Below, one piece after another: positions 7,968 to 17,436 of a stretch of 64,000 nt of DNA. The translations under genes were made by a program, and so were the position numbers. The stretch's first letter is position 1, and the number at the start of each line of letters is the position of its first letter. The notes under the pieces were generated by a model that did no database searches, was not told the origin of the DNA, and saw only the letters and a program-made list of their open reading frames with translations. The stretch spans positions 601,625 to 665,624 of the forward strand of contig NZ_FPBF01000001.1 in NCBI RefSeq assembly GCF_900116615.1. Reading direction: 5' to 3'. This stretch comes from Algoriphagus locisalis. Lineage in GTDB: Bacteria > Bacteroidota > Bacteroidia > Cytophagales > Cyclobacteriaceae.

Positions 7968-9044
7968 TTAATTAGTTCCTTTGGTTAAACTAGACATTAC
8001 TATTTTTGGATTTTCCTCTTCCTGTGCGTCTTCATTTCTGATGATTCTGTAGTAGGTGTCCGCATTTAAATGTTTTGGGAATCCTTCTAGTGAGACACCT
8101 TTGAAAGGAAGTTTATAGCTAAATTTTGGTGTGTTGTGTGCTAAATCAAGCATGAGATGATATGAATCTTTTTTGTACAATAAAAGTATGCTTGCATGAC
8201 CGTCATTTATTTCTGTAAACTCAATCCTTAAGGTATCTGACTTTCCAAAATCAGTAAAATCAAGTTGATATCCAGGAACTAAGTGATCCTCTTTCATTCG
8301 GTAAATAGTATCCTTCTGATCAACCAACCCAGCGAACAGAACCCGGGGCATATAAAAGAGATGCTCTTGATTTACCTTGCCAAATACATTTAGGAAATTG
8401 TAAAAACGGTTGAATTTAGAAGTGAAGCTATATAAAGGATTTTCTTGTGTTTTGAATTCGAGGGTAGTTGGCTCCATAGAACTTATCGAAATTGATTTAC
8501 CATCTTTTTCCTTAGAATCTAGGCTCTCTTGTATCACCAAAATTGTGCTGTCTTCCTTATAGAATGAGATTGGCTGCCCTGCTAATTTTTTACTTGATGC
8601 AATAAAATTTCCTTCCATATCATAGGAATTCACAACCATTTTGTCCCAAACTGCAAGCAGAATTCTATTTCTTTTTTCATCTACATAGATTGTAGTGACT
8701 ACATTATATTCATCCGGACCTTCACCTTTTTTGCCTATAGTTTGAATAAAATTCCCTTCGTAGTCAAACTTTAGTAAACCTTTCTTATTATCCACAAGGA
8801 AAATATAATCCTTAGAGAATGCTATATCCTGGATGAAAGTAAGCGGAGGATTTCCTGGCCTTTCCAGATCGATGGTATCAAGTGCTTCAATTTGAAATCC
8901 ATTTTCATCATCGAGCAAAAACTCTTTGCTGATTTCAATTTTATGGATATTCTGCTCTACTTCGACCTCATTTTTATTAGTACAAAATTGAAAGAGTAAA
9001 ATGCAAAGTGATAGGAAAATAACTTTAGAAAAATTCATGGTCAA
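7968..9044 (-). CDS. 6-bladed beta-propeller lipoprotein
   Basis: A secreted lipoprotein of about 357 residues. The signal peptide VIFLSLCILLFQFC ends in a lipobox Cys. The body has repeating blade motifs such as IAFSKDYIFLVDNKKGLLKFDYEGNFIQTIGKKGEGPDEY, the hallmark of the Bacteroidota 6-bladed beta-propeller family (GxGPgEY block). Members often stand alone near other envelope genes; binding partners are unknown. It is convergent with egtD and on the same strand as the mutase gene but separated from it by a terminator. Confidence 0.82.
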   Translation of the reverse strand: MTMNFSKVIFLSLCILLFQFCTNKNEVEVEQNIHKIEISKEFLLDDENGFQIEALDTIDLERPGNPPLTFIQDIAFSKDYIFLVDNKKGLLKFDYEGNFIQTIGKKGEGPDEYNVVTTIYVDEKRNRILLAVWDKMVVNSYDMEGNFIASSKKLAGQPISFYKEDSTILVIQESLDSKEKDGKSISISSMEPTTLEFKTQENPLYSFTSKFNRFYNFLNVFGKVNQEHLFYMPRVLFAGLVDQKDTIYRMKEDHLVPGYQLDFTDFGKSDTLRIEFTEINDGHASILLLYKKDSYHLMLDLAHNTPKFSYKLPFKGVSLEGFPKHLNADTYYRIIRNEDAQEEENPKIVMSSLTKGTN

Positions 9045-9148
9045 TTGGGTTAATTTAATATTACTATAATATATAGTTAAAAAATTAAATTTTCGTAGTT
9101 TTTATGAAAAAACACCTATTTCTTGATCATGTTTGAGTATCCACAAAA

Positions 9149-9176
9149 AAAAAGCACCGATTTCTCAGTGCTTTTT
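9149..9176. terminator. Bidirectional terminator
   Basis: Nine-base arms AAAAAGCAC / GTGCTTTTT around a ten-base loop, with A and T runs on both flanks. It lies just after the phosphoglucomutase stop codon on the minus strand and insulates it from the propeller gene. Confidence 0.8.
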
Positions 9177-9197
9177 CGGTATTATAAATTTTGGATT

Positions 9198-10928
9198 TTA
9201 ACTGAAGTATCGCTTCAATCCTTCCAGTCTTTCGACTAATTCTGCTTCCACTTTTCTATAGTCAGAAACATCCGATAAAGGAGCATTAACAGAGAAGTAA
9301 TACTTGATTTTAGGCTCAGTTCCAGATGGTCTGGCAGAAATCTTACTTCCGTCTGCGAGATAAAACTGCATCACATTTGATTTGTCCATATCCAGTTTCT
9401 CAGTCTTACCGGATTTTACATCTTTTACTGTGCTTTCTTTCACATCGACGATTTTAGCAACAGCAATTCCATTCATCTCAGCAGGTGGATGGTGACGGAA
9501 ATCAGTCATCAATGCTTGAATTTGTTCAGCTCCGTCTTTTCCTTTTTTGGTTACTGAGATGAGTGACTCCTTGTAGAAGCCAAATTGATTATAAATCTCC
9601 GCGAGAACATCAAAAACTGATTTTCCTTGAGTTTTATAATAGGCTATTGCCTCAGCAACCATAGCACAAGCGCTCACACCGTCTTTATCACGGACAAAAT
9701 CCCCAACCAAATAGCCGTAAGATTCTTCACCGCCTCCGATGAAAGTTTCTTTGCCTTCCAGGTCTTTGATTATTGCAGCAATATTTTTGAAGCCAGTCAA
9801 TACGGAGAAACATTTCACTCCAAATCCTTCACAGATTCTGTCAATCAATTCGGTGGTTACTATAGTGTTCACCATGAATTGCTTGCCGTCGAGTTTACCA
9901 GCTTTTTTCCATTGGCTCAACAAATAATAGGTGAGTAAAGCACCCGTTTGATTGCCATTCAATAACTCAAATTCTCCGGATGCATTTGGAACAGCGGCGG
10001 CATAGCGATCTCCATCTGGATCACAGGCCAAAACCAGTTCAGCACCTACTTCTTTTCCAAGCTTTAACGAAAGCGTCAACGCCTCAGCCTCCTCAGGATT
10101 TGGATAGATGACAGTTGGGAAATTTCCATCTGGCTCTGCTTGCTCTTTGACGATATGTACATTTTCGAAACCAAAAGCCTTGATTGCCGCAGGAACCATT
10201 TTGCCGGAGGCACCATGAATAGGAGAGAAGACAATCGGCATATTCTTCTGCGCTGCAATAGCATCTGGAGCCAAACTCAACCCTTTGACAAGTTTCATAT
10301 AGGTCTCATCAAAATCCTCTTCTATGTACTGAAAAAGAGCATCGTTTTTGTCCCAGTTCACATCGTCAAATGATGTGATTTTTTTGACTTCGTCGATAAT
10401 GTTTTTGTCATGTGGAGCTACCACCTGCGCGCCATCATCCCAATATGCTTTATAGCCATTGTATTCCTTGGGATTGTGGGAAGCTGTGATCATCACGCCG
10501 CTCTTGCAGTCAAAATGTCTCACTGCAAAAGATAGCATAGGAGTAGGGCGCATTTCTTTGAAATACAGCACATGGATGCCATTTGCAGTCAGCACGTTTG
10601 CAGTGGTGGTGGCGAAAAGTGTGTTGTTAATTCTACAATCGTGGGTAATTGCTACACGGATAGTCTCACCTGGGAAGCATTTAAGTAGGTAGTTGGCCAG
10701 TCCTTGGGTAGCCATACCTACGGTATATACATTCATTCTATTGGTGCCCACGCCCATCAGTCCTCTTAGTCCCCCCGTACCAAATTCCAAGTCTTGGTAG
10801 AAGGAATCTGTTAATTCTGAGGGGTTTTGGTCAATTAATGTACGGATTTGGGCTTTCGATTCTTCATCGATATTGCCGCTTAGCCAAGCGTCAGCTTTAG
10901 CTTGAATGCTAGGGTCTATGGTTGTCAT
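9198..10928 (-). CDS. Phospho-sugar mutase (phosphoglucomutase/phosphomannomutase)
   Basis: Alpha-D-phosphohexomutase of 576 residues, resembling PgcA and PGM2-type enzymes that interconvert glucose-1-phosphate and glucose-6-phosphate or pentose phosphates. Catalytic phosphoserine S150 lies in MITASHNPKEYNGYK. The metal loop is DPDGDRYAA, the sugar-specificity loop is GGGEESYGY and the phosphate-binding loop is RPSGTEPKIKYYF. The N-terminal FGTGGLRGLMGVGTNRMN is typical of this larger subclass. It supplies precursors for wall and glycogen synthesis. It reads away from a 197-base spacer shared with the following plus-strand gene. Confidence 0.93.
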   Translation of the reverse strand: MTTIDPSIQAKADAWLSGNIDEESKAQIRTLIDQNPSELTDSFYQDLEFGTGGLRGLMGVGTNRMNVYTVGMATQGLANYLLKCFPGETIRVAITHDCRINNTLFATTTANVLTANGIHVLYFKEMRPTPMLSFAVRHFDCKSGVMITASHNPKEYNGYKAYWDDGAQVVAPHDKNIIDEVKKITSFDDVNWDKNDALFQYIEEDFDETYMKLVKGLSLAPDAIAAQKNMPIVFSPIHGASGKMVPAAIKAFGFENVHIVKEQAEPDGNFPTVIYPNPEEAEALTLSLKLGKEVGAELVLACDPDGDRYAAAVPNASGEFELLNGNQTGALLTYYLLSQWKKAGKLDGKQFMVNTIVTTELIDRICEGFGVKCFSVLTGFKNIAAIIKDLEGKETFIGGGEESYGYLVGDFVRDKDGVSACAMVAEAIAYYKTQGKSVFDVLAEIYNQFGFYKESLISVTKKGKDGAEQIQALMTDFRHHPPAEMNGIAVAKIVDVKESTVKDVKSGKTEKLDMDKSNVMQFYLADGSKISARPSGTEPKIKYYFSVNAPLSDVSDYRKVEAELVERLEGLKRYFS

Positions 10929-11125
10929 GTTATAAAAATTGTTTGAGTTCTAAGATATATAAAATCATAAAATATGCCATCTGTTAATTCATTAGGTGTT
11001 GAAGATGTGTGTTTTAATTTTTCCATCAATCATTTTTTTGCTTATTGGGAGCCTACTTGACTTATTTTTTTTAGCAGCTAGATTCCTTTACTTTTAGGCC
11101 GTTTAGAAATTCAATTGCCTGGAAA

Positions 11126-12361
11126 ATGAAGCATAGTGTTAGTCGGATAATCGGCTTGTTGAGTCTATATTTTATTGCCTTAGTCCACACAGAAGCTCAA
11201 TCTGAACTGAATTCCCAGCAGGCGGGTGGAACTACAACATTTGGTAGTTCTGTCTTCATTCAACCTTTCGATCTTACGGAGTCTTTTGACGGTAAAATCC
11301 TCCTTCTACCACCGAAGGAGAATTCCCTATTGAATGATGTGGAGTTGGATTGGTCTATAGAAAAAATAGAGGCATGGGATGGTGCTCGGAGACTTTTTTC
11401 AAATCGTATAACACTGGATTCTATAGTCTCGGCGCATTCCACCGTTATAGATCTTGCTCTGCCGGTTAATTGGAGAGATGGAGATTTGCTCAATTTGACT
11501 CTGGTCGATAAAGATGGATTGGTCTTATACTCTCTTTCTGAGCCGATAAGAAAACCAAAAGATGGTAACACTAGCTACTTCAAACAGCGATTACCTTTAG
11601 AGAATCAACCCATTCGGGTGAGAGAATCTACCACGGATTTTCAGGTGGCTGCAGGTGAAACCTTATATATTTTTGGGAAGAAAAAGGGTAATCTGGAATT
11701 GGTGAAAATAGGAAGTAGATTTATCAATTTCAGTCAAAACATGGATACAAAGCAATTTTCCTCAGCTGTTCAAAAACTCACTTGGAAGCGATTGAAAGAC
11801 GGAGCTATTCAGATTAAATCAACTTTTGAAGCTAATTCAAATGCCCTTACCTGGATAGTATTTCCAAGTGGAGAATTGAAAATGGAAATCTCTTCAAATG
11901 GCTATATGGCTGATTTACAAGGAATAGAATTTTCTTTTCCTGAAGAAAAAGTAGAGAATACGCTCTGGATTGGTGAGGGATGGAAGGAGTTATATGACAA
12001 TCGAGCCTTTGGACTTTGGCAGAAGAACCCAAATGATGTTTTACCAGAATCATTCCCTGACACAAAGGTAATTAGCACCCAAGACTTTCATGCTTTTTTG
12101 CTTAATACGCAAGAAGGATCTATCGAGGTGCGGAGTGATTCGCCAAATGTTTTTTTCAGTATTGAACGGCCGGAGCAGTCTGAAACTTCCATAGTAGATG
12201 CCAATTCGCCTAAATCTGATCCAGAGCTTAACTTTCATTTTTGCTACCAAGGTAATTTGAGCCAGTATCCTTATACATCTGAGGGAACGATGGCGGTAAC
12301 TATGAAATCTGATAAAAAGGAAATTTCTCCGCAGATGGTATTGTGGTTTAGATTCAACTGA
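11126..12361 (+). CDS. Secreted protein resembling the C-terminal beta-sandwich part of GH2 enzymes
   Basis: A 411-residue exported protein with a signal peptide (IIGLLSLYFIALVHTEAQS). I see no glycoside hydrolase TIM barrel and no acid/base motif. The stretch IGEGWKELYDNRAFGLWQKNPND followed by FHAFLLNTQEGSIEVRSDSPNVFFSI resembles the segment near the end of Bacteroidota GH2 beta-galactosidase-like proteins, where a similar R-x-x-G-x-L-x-x-W run precedes a Y/F-H-A-D strand. The remainder reads as beta-rich. It could be a non-catalytic carbohydrate-binding relative or a divergent orphan. This assignment rests on pattern memory only. Confidence 0.45.
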   Translation: MKHSVSRIIGLLSLYFIALVHTEAQSELNSQQAGGTTTFGSSVFIQPFDLTESFDGKILLLPPKENSLLNDVELDWSIEKIEAWDGARRLFSNRITLDSIVSAHSTVIDLALPVNWRDGDLLNLTLVDKDGLVLYSLSEPIRKPKDGNTSYFKQRLPLENQPIRVRESTTDFQVAAGETLYIFGKKKGNLELVKIGSRFINFSQNMDTKQFSSAVQKLTWKRLKDGAIQIKSTFEANSNALTWIVFPSGELKMEISSNGYMADLQGIEFSFPEEKVENTLWIGEGWKELYDNRAFGLWQKNPNDVLPESFPDTKVISTQDFHAFLLNTQEGSIEVRSDSPNVFFSIERPEQSETSIVDANSPKSDPELNFHFCYQGNLSQYPYTSEGTMAVTMKSDKKEISPQMVLWFRFN

Positions 12362-12446
12362 ACTGATTTTTTGATTCCTAATTAGCTCACACTAAGGATT
12401 AAAAGTATAATTTAGAGTGTAAAATTACTTTTCAGTGATACTTGGC

Positions 12447-13643
12447 ATGATAAAGAGATTTTTAGTCATTCTACTTTTTGGCTTGCAGGCAGTTGCTTTT
12501 TCGCAAACAGAGGAAAAGGCTTCCTTGGAGATTTACGGGCAGTTGATGACTGATTTAGGTTATAATTTCGGTCAGCTGGATCCCTTATGGTTTGATGTGA
12601 TGCGTCCTTCCAAATTGCCTTCTTATCCTAATGAATTTGGTGGGGATGGCAGTGTGTATTTTTCTATCCGCCAGACGAAACTAGGCTTTAAGGTAAAGAC
12701 ACCAACCAAATTTGGGGAATTGATGACCTTCGTGGATTTTGATTTTTTCGGTGTAGGCCGAATGGCAGGAGAGGTTTCTTTTCATCTGCGCTATGCCTAT
12801 TTGCAGTTGGGAAAGTTTGGCATAGGACAGTATGATTCCCCTTTTCAGGACGGTGATATTTTTCCAAATACGGTGGAGTATTGGGGACCTTCAGGTGCTG
12901 TGGCGTTCAGAAATGTGCAGTTCCGGTTCATGCCTTTACAGGGTGCTAATCGGCTTACGTTTGCGATAGAGCGGCCAGGTGCCAGTGCAGATGAGGGAGT
13001 TTATGCCGGCAGACAGGAATTGGAAGGGGTGAATTTCCGGTTTCCTATGCCGGATGTCTCGGGAGAATTTCGAATGAGCAGAAAATGGGGGTATGTGGAA
13101 ATTGCAGGGATTTTGCGAAGGATCGTCTGGGATGATTACCAAGAAGATGCTTTTGACTTAAGCGGGAAAAACTGGGGTTGGGGAATCAATTTCAGTACGA
13201 ATCTAAAACTTGGTGAGTCAGGGGTGATCAGAGGTCAGGTAGTGGGCGGTAAGGCATACCAAAGTTACTTGGATGATGCTTCTTCTGATATAGGTGTAGT
13301 ACTTAATCCGGACGGGCCTATCGATCGCCCGATAGAAGGTGTTGCTATGCCTCAGATTGGTGTGGTGCTGTATTACGATCACCGCTGGAGTGAGTTGTTT
13401 ACCAGTGCGGTGGGTTGGTCGCTTTCCAGCGCTGATCTGGCGGATCAGGTTCATCCTTCAGCCTACCAGCGTGGGGATTACATCTCTGCCAATGTGATGT
13501 ATCATCCTTTTGCCAATGTGCTCGTCGCTGCCGAAACCATTTACATTCGGCGTAGGAATTTCAGTGATGGCTTTCAAAGTCAAGCTACCAAATTCCAACT
13601 TTCTTTTAAATACACCTTTTCACATACCTTCTATAAAAACTAA
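12447..13643 (+). CDS. DcaP-like outer-membrane porin
   Basis: A beta-barrel protein of about 398 residues after the ATG (the frame upstream starts with GTG). The signal peptide is FLVILLFGLQAVAFSQ. The mature part starts LEIYGQLMTDLGYN and continues with alternating strands (FSIRQTKLGFKVKT, LMTFVDFDFFG, LRYAYLQLGKFGIGQYDSPF), the order expected for the DcaP family of trimeric porins that pass small organic acids. It ends with the aromatic-rich strand LSFKYTFSHTF. Its stop overlaps the YihY stop by four bases tail to tail. Confidence 0.8.
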   Translation: MIKRFLVILLFGLQAVAFSQTEEKASLEIYGQLMTDLGYNFGQLDPLWFDVMRPSKLPSYPNEFGGDGSVYFSIRQTKLGFKVKTPTKFGELMTFVDFDFFGVGRMAGEVSFHLRYAYLQLGKFGIGQYDSPFQDGDIFPNTVEYWGPSGAVAFRNVQFRFMPLQGANRLTFAIERPGASADEGVYAGRQELEGVNFRFPMPDVSGEFRMSRKWGYVEIAGILRRIVWDDYQEDAFDLSGKNWGWGINFSTNLKLGESGVIRGQVVGGKAYQSYLDDASSDIGVVLNPDGPIDRPIEGVAMPQIGVVLYYDHRWSELFTSAVGWSLSSADLADQVHPSAYQRGDYISANVMYHPFANVLVAAETIYIRRRNFSDGFQSQATKFQLSFKYTFSHTFYKN

Positions 13644-14650
13644 TCTTCCTCCTTCAGATCATCTTTTTCGCCTGCAGGAATAGGGTCTTTTGGCGGTGGT
13701 ACAAAATCGCCTTCAAGCATTATTTCCTTTTTTTTTACGCGGCCATAGTTTTTCTTGGGCACAATGCCATAGCCATAGCGGATAGAAAATACCTTGGTGA
13801 ACTCTGCTCCATAGAAGAAAATAAGGCATGAATATGAAACCCAAAGTAAGACCAAGATAACCGATCCAGCGGCTCCATAGGTCGATCCAGGTTCGGCTGC
13901 GCCAAAATAAATTCCCAATAGAAATTTGGAAATTGAAAAGAGAAAGGAAGTAAGTAGCGCACCCACCCAGACGGATTTCCATTTGATAATTGCATCTGGT
14001 AAATACTTAAATATTAAAGCAAAAAGTACAGCGATAACACCATAGGAAATCGCGAAGTCCACGACAAAGGCAAAGACTACAACGAATTCGGGCAAAATAC
14101 TTTTGATAAAATCACTGAAGAAGGACAGCAAAGCCGTAAGTACAAAGCTGATCAATAGCAAAAACCCGAGTACAAGCACAAATCCAAAACTGACAGCGCG
14201 TTCCCAGAGTACATAATACCACTTTACCTCATCGGATTGCTTGAGCCCCCAGATGTCGTTGATGGAGATTTTCAGGTGAAAGAATACTCCCGAAGCGCCG
14301 AAAATCAATACCCCTATCCCGATGATCGATGCGACTAGTGACTTTCCACTGCTCTGGGTTTCCTTTACCATATCGATAAGAAATTGGGCTGTCTCTGGCT
14401 CCATGGCAGAAGTAAGCTCATTGTTGAGTTTTCCAGTCACCATATCCACTCCCCAGATAGCTCCTACAGTATTGATCACGATCACCATCAATGCAGGTAG
14501 AGAAAGCACCGCATAATAGGCTACCACTGCACTGAGTCTCCAAGGATCCGCGGCGTTCCATTGTTTGAAACTCTCAATCACCAGGCTGGGAATGTGGGTG
14601 ATTTTAAAGCGTGCCGGGGTAATATTTGACATATTCTGATCAGATTTCAT
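13640..14650 (-). CDS. YihY/BrkB family inner-membrane protein
   Basis: A six-helix integral membrane protein of 336 residues (family once called ribonuclease BN, PF03631). Seen are AYYAVLSLPALMVIVI, the LIFGASGVFFHLKISINDIWG block, FKYLPDAIIKWKSVWVGALLT, and YGAAGSVILVLLWVSYSCLIFFYGAEFTKVF, all typical. The tail is charged and proline-rich. The function is unsettled; the original RNase claim is considered wrong. Its start codon overlaps the mscS-like stop (TAATG), so the two are translationally coupled. Confidence 0.9.
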   Translation of the reverse strand: MKSDQNMSNITPARFKITHIPSLVIESFKQWNAADPWRLSAVVAYYAVLSLPALMVIVINTVGAIWGVDMVTGKLNNELTSAMEPETAQFLIDMVKETQSSGKSLVASIIGIGVLIFGASGVFFHLKISINDIWGLKQSDEVKWYYVLWERAVSFGFVLVLGFLLLISFVLTALLSFFSDFIKSILPEFVVVFAFVVDFAISYGVIAVLFALIFKYLPDAIIKWKSVWVGALLTSFLFSISKFLLGIYFGAAEPGSTYGAAGSVILVLLWVSYSCLIFFYGAEFTKVFSIRYGYGIVPKKNYGRVKKKEIMLEGDFVPPPKDPIPAGEKDDLKEED

Positions 14651-15606
14651 TAATTATTAGTTGTGTTTTCTTTCCCGCTTTGACGATTTAGGTTAAGACC
14701 TGCCAATTCCTTATTTAGCTGTTGGCCACCTTTGATTCCAAAGTCCAAGGTTCGGATAGGGAAAGGAATCATAATGTCATTCTTATCAAAAGCCTTCTTT
14801 AAAGAAATAATAGCTTCATTTCTAACAGGTATGAAATCCAGATTTGGTCCGCTGAATTTGCACCAGATATTCAAGGTGAAATTGATTGAGCTGTCACCAA
14901 AGCCTGTCCAAAATAGGGTAGGTTCTTCGGATTCTAATCTGCTTTTGACATTTCTCGCAGATTCCAGTGCTACTTTTTCGACCTGCTCTAGATCTTCTCC
15001 ATAGCTCACCCCACATTCAATTTGGACTCTTCGCTGTGTAAATTCTGTGAAATTCGTAAAGCATTCTTGAAACAAATACCTGTTTGGCACATAGACAATT
15101 GGGCCATTATAAGTCTTGATTTTAGTGACACGAAGATTAATGTCAATCACAGAGCCTTCGTGGCCATCATGTGTCTGAATGATATCTCCGATTTTATACG
15201 GTTGATTAAAAGTGATGTAAACACCCGATATAAAGTTGGCGGCTGTATCTTGAAAGGCAAAGCCCAAAGCCAAACCTATGATCCCCAAACCTGCTAGAAT
15301 AGATGAAACGGTCTTGGAAAGATCCATCACCGAAAGGGCAAGCATAATCCCAAAAACCAAAATTGCCAGAAAAATCAATTGACTGAGGAATCGTGATATT
15401 GTCTCATTGGTACCCAACTTACTGATGTATCTCCCCGATAGTCGCTTGATGGTTTTTGCGATGAAAATAGTACATACCAAAAGAATAATGGCTAGAACAA
15501 GATTAGGTAGGTTCTCCACCATGATGTCTAGCCATGCACTTAATTTGTCTGTGATTTTATCAAATATTTTTTGGGTATCATACCCCAACACTTGTGCTGT
15601 ATTCAT
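14650..15606 (-). CDS. Small-conductance mechanosensitive channel (MscS family)
   Basis: A 318-residue MscS-type channel that releases solutes on hypo-osmotic shock. Helices include VLAIILLVCTIFIAKTI, LSQLIFLAILVFGIMLALSVM and the pore helix TVSSILAGLGIIGLALGFAFQDTAANFISG. After it come the beta domain (INQPYKIGDIIQ-like, here FNQPYKIGDIIQTHDGHEGSVIDINLRVTKI) and the alpha-beta C-terminal domain. It is coupled to the YihY gene by a one-base stop/start overlap and follows topoisomerase IB by 64 bases. Confidence 0.93.
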   Translation of the reverse strand: MNTAQVLGYDTQKIFDKITDKLSAWLDIMVENLPNLVLAIILLVCTIFIAKTIKRLSGRYISKLGTNETISRFLSQLIFLAILVFGIMLALSVMDLSKTVSSILAGLGIIGLALGFAFQDTAANFISGVYITFNQPYKIGDIIQTHDGHEGSVIDINLRVTKIKTYNGPIVYVPNRYLFQECFTNFTEFTQRRVQIECGVSYGEDLEQVEKVALESARNVKSRLESEEPTLFWTGFGDSSINFTLNIWCKFSGPNLDFIPVRNEAIISLKKAFDKNDIMIPFPIRTLDFGIKGGQQLNKELAGLNLNRQSGKENTTNN

Positions 15607-15670
15607 ACAATAAATAGGTCTTTTTGTTCACCTAAGTCAAAAAAGCATGCCAAGACCTTGTCGGGAACTC

Positions 15671-16693
15671 TTAGCTTAATTTGGTACAGAGGATTTTCAT
15701 CAGCTGAAGTTCTTCGGGTTTATAGCCTTCATCGGAGAAATCTTTTGGTAAACAATCTTTCAATTCCTGTGGCTTTAAACATTGGGAAAGGATTTCTGGA
15801 TGCAGATAGGAACTCTTGCATACAGCCACAGTATGTCCCATTTCTTCTGCTACCAATCGGATTAGCGTGGTCTCTGGCTTCTTGCGAGTATCTTCACAGA
15901 TCTTATCTAATTGCTCTCTCTGCTTGATACAAACGCAGTTTGCACCCCAGGTTCGAAAGTATTTTGCGGTGTAGTAGTCACCCTCAGGGGCTTCAGCGCT
16001 GATGTATTCATTTAATTCCGAAGAATCAGCAGTGTACCATTCTTTGTCTTCCTGATATCTGAATAGTTCATATCCAGGCAACTGAGAACAATCCTTCAGT
16101 AGGCGAACCAACCGTTTATTAGTCAATGAAACTGATCGTTCCTTACCGCTTTTTGCTGTGTAATTGATCAATAGCTTATTACCATCCTCTTTCAGGTGCT
16201 TACGTCTTAGGGTTGTCAGCCCGTGCGTTTTATTGCTCTCGGTGTAATGCTTGTTCCCAACACGGAGATAGAGTTCATCCAGAAGTGCGGTGGCTAGCGC
16301 CAAAACTTTATTTTTATTCCAAGTCTTTTGCCGCAGGTCTTTTTGATAGCGTGCTCGCAGTTTGGGTAAATAAAACCCAAATTTGAGCAGATCATCATAT
16401 TTGATTTTTTGGGAATACTCCGACCATTTTTCATGGTAGAGGTATTGCTTTCTACCCTTTTCGTCTATCCCTGTAGCTTGCAGATAACTGTTCTTTTTTG
16501 GACTGATCCATACATTTTTCCAGGCAGGAGGGATCACTAGATTTTCAATTCGCTCTAAATGTGATTCGTTTGAAAGCTTTTGGTTGTCTTTGCCCAGAAA
16601 AGTAAATCCACGTCCTTTTTTCTTTCTTAAGATACCGGGCTGGGAATCTCTGATGTAAACTAGACCTTTTGGAAGTTCGGCTGCTGTGACCAT
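15671..16693 (-). CDS. DNA topoisomerase IB
   Basis: Poxvirus-like type IB topoisomerase of 340 residues that relaxes supercoils through a 3'-phosphotyrosine intermediate. The expected catalytic set is visible: R144 (LYLRVGNKHY), K181 (TAKSGKE), R247 (KYFRTWGA), H287 (EMGHTV) and nucleophile Y296 (CKSSYLHPEIL). The small N-terminal domain ends near residue 80. Type IB enzymes are scattered across bacteria and usually sit apart from replication genes, as here, within a run of membrane-protein genes. Confidence 0.92.
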   Translation of the reverse strand: MVTAAELPKGLVYIRDSQPGILRKKKGRGFTFLGKDNQKLSNESHLERIENLVIPPAWKNVWISPKKNSYLQATGIDEKGRKQYLYHEKWSEYSQKIKYDDLLKFGFYLPKLRARYQKDLRQKTWNKNKVLALATALLDELYLRVGNKHYTESNKTHGLTTLRRKHLKEDGNKLLINYTAKSGKERSVSLTNKRLVRLLKDCSQLPGYELFRYQEDKEWYTADSSELNEYISAEAPEGDYYTAKYFRTWGANCVCIKQREQLDKICEDTRKKPETTLIRLVAEEMGHTVAVCKSSYLHPEILSQCLKPQELKDCLPKDFSDEGYKPEELQLMKILCTKLS

Positions 16694-16755
16694 ATGGATT
16701 TAAGGATTTGACCTTTGGTGAATCCATTACAAGTCTTGTGCAAAGAATTTTTGAG

Positions 16756-17337
16756 CTAAAGTTCCTTATGCTTTGCAAAAATCTCCGCTGCACCTACGCC
16801 CAGCCTGCGCATGAGTTGGGTTGCGTCTTTTTGGCTAAGGTTTGAGGCCTTTACTTTGTCTTTTTCAAAAACTACCACATTTCCTTCCCAAGTGCTGGGC
16901 GCAGACGGTACAAAAACTACTATGTTACCATTAGCCAGCGTATCTACGTGAAAGGCGATCATCCATCCATCGATAGGCACAAAAACCACTGGAAATTCTT
17001 TGTCACTTTCTAGTCCTGCATTTGCCTGTAAAGTGTTTTTCATCAGTTGATAGCCTGGGAAGAGTGTCAAAATATGATCTTCGATCCAGCCGACCATCCA
17101 TTTGCCAGCGCCTAGCTTGGCTACTGTTCCTGCTAAAAAGCAAAACAACAAAATGATGATAATCGCAATAATGTATGGGAAATCCCATGCGGAATTCTCC
17201 AATCCAATTCCAGCACTGATCTTTGTGGCTAAAGGTTGTAAAATGTGGATGATTTTTTCAAAAAACAGTAAGATGATAACGATTGGGAAAAGGAAAAAAA
17301 TCCCGCCTTTGATGGTGTTGCTGATGACAGATAGCAT
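16756..17337 (-). CDS. DUF502 family membrane protein
   Basis: A 193-residue protein with two N-terminal transmembrane helices (GGIFFLFPIVIILLFFEKI and YIIAIIIILLFCFLAGTVA) and a cytosolic domain holding FPVVFVPIDGWMIAFHVD, GNIVVFVPSAPSTWEGNVVVF and the final SNLSQKDATQLMRRLGVG. The VPSAP-P-WEG block marks DUF502 proteins, whose function is unknown in bacteria. It is the first gene of a probable minus-strand operon with topoisomerase IB, MscS and YihY. Confidence 0.87.
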   Translation of the reverse strand: MLSVISNTIKGGIFFLFPIVIILLFFEKIIHILQPLATKISAGIGLENSAWDFPYIIAIIIILLFCFLAGTVAKLGAGKWMVGWIEDHILTLFPGYQLMKNTLQANAGLESDKEFPVVFVPIDGWMIAFHVDTLANGNIVVFVPSAPSTWEGNVVVFEKDKVKASNLSQKDATQLMRRLGVGAAEIFAKHKEL

Positions 17338-17395
17338 ATGTTTCTAGGATTAAAAGTTTAGAGAAATTAGTTCTTTTCCAGTAAAAATTAAAAAA

Positions 17396-17426
17396 AATAG
17401 CCGACTAAAATCTGGAGTCGGCTATT
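17396..17426. terminator. Bidirectional terminator after hppD
   Basis: Eleven-base perfect arms AATAGCCGACT / AGTCGGCTATT with a nine-base loop. A run of seven A on the left gives a U-tract for minus-strand transcripts leaving hppD. Confidence 0.85.
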
Positions 17427-17436
17427 TGGATGCGGT

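Noticed and set aside
9627..9938. Open frame of 103 codons on the plus strand inside the phosphoglucomutase gene
   Set aside because: It lies wholly antisense to a well-conserved enzyme gene and shows no family features.
15571..15927. Open frame of 118 codons antisense to topoisomerase IB and the mscS start
   Set aside because: The opposite strand encodes intact catalytic motifs across the region; the frame is a shadow.
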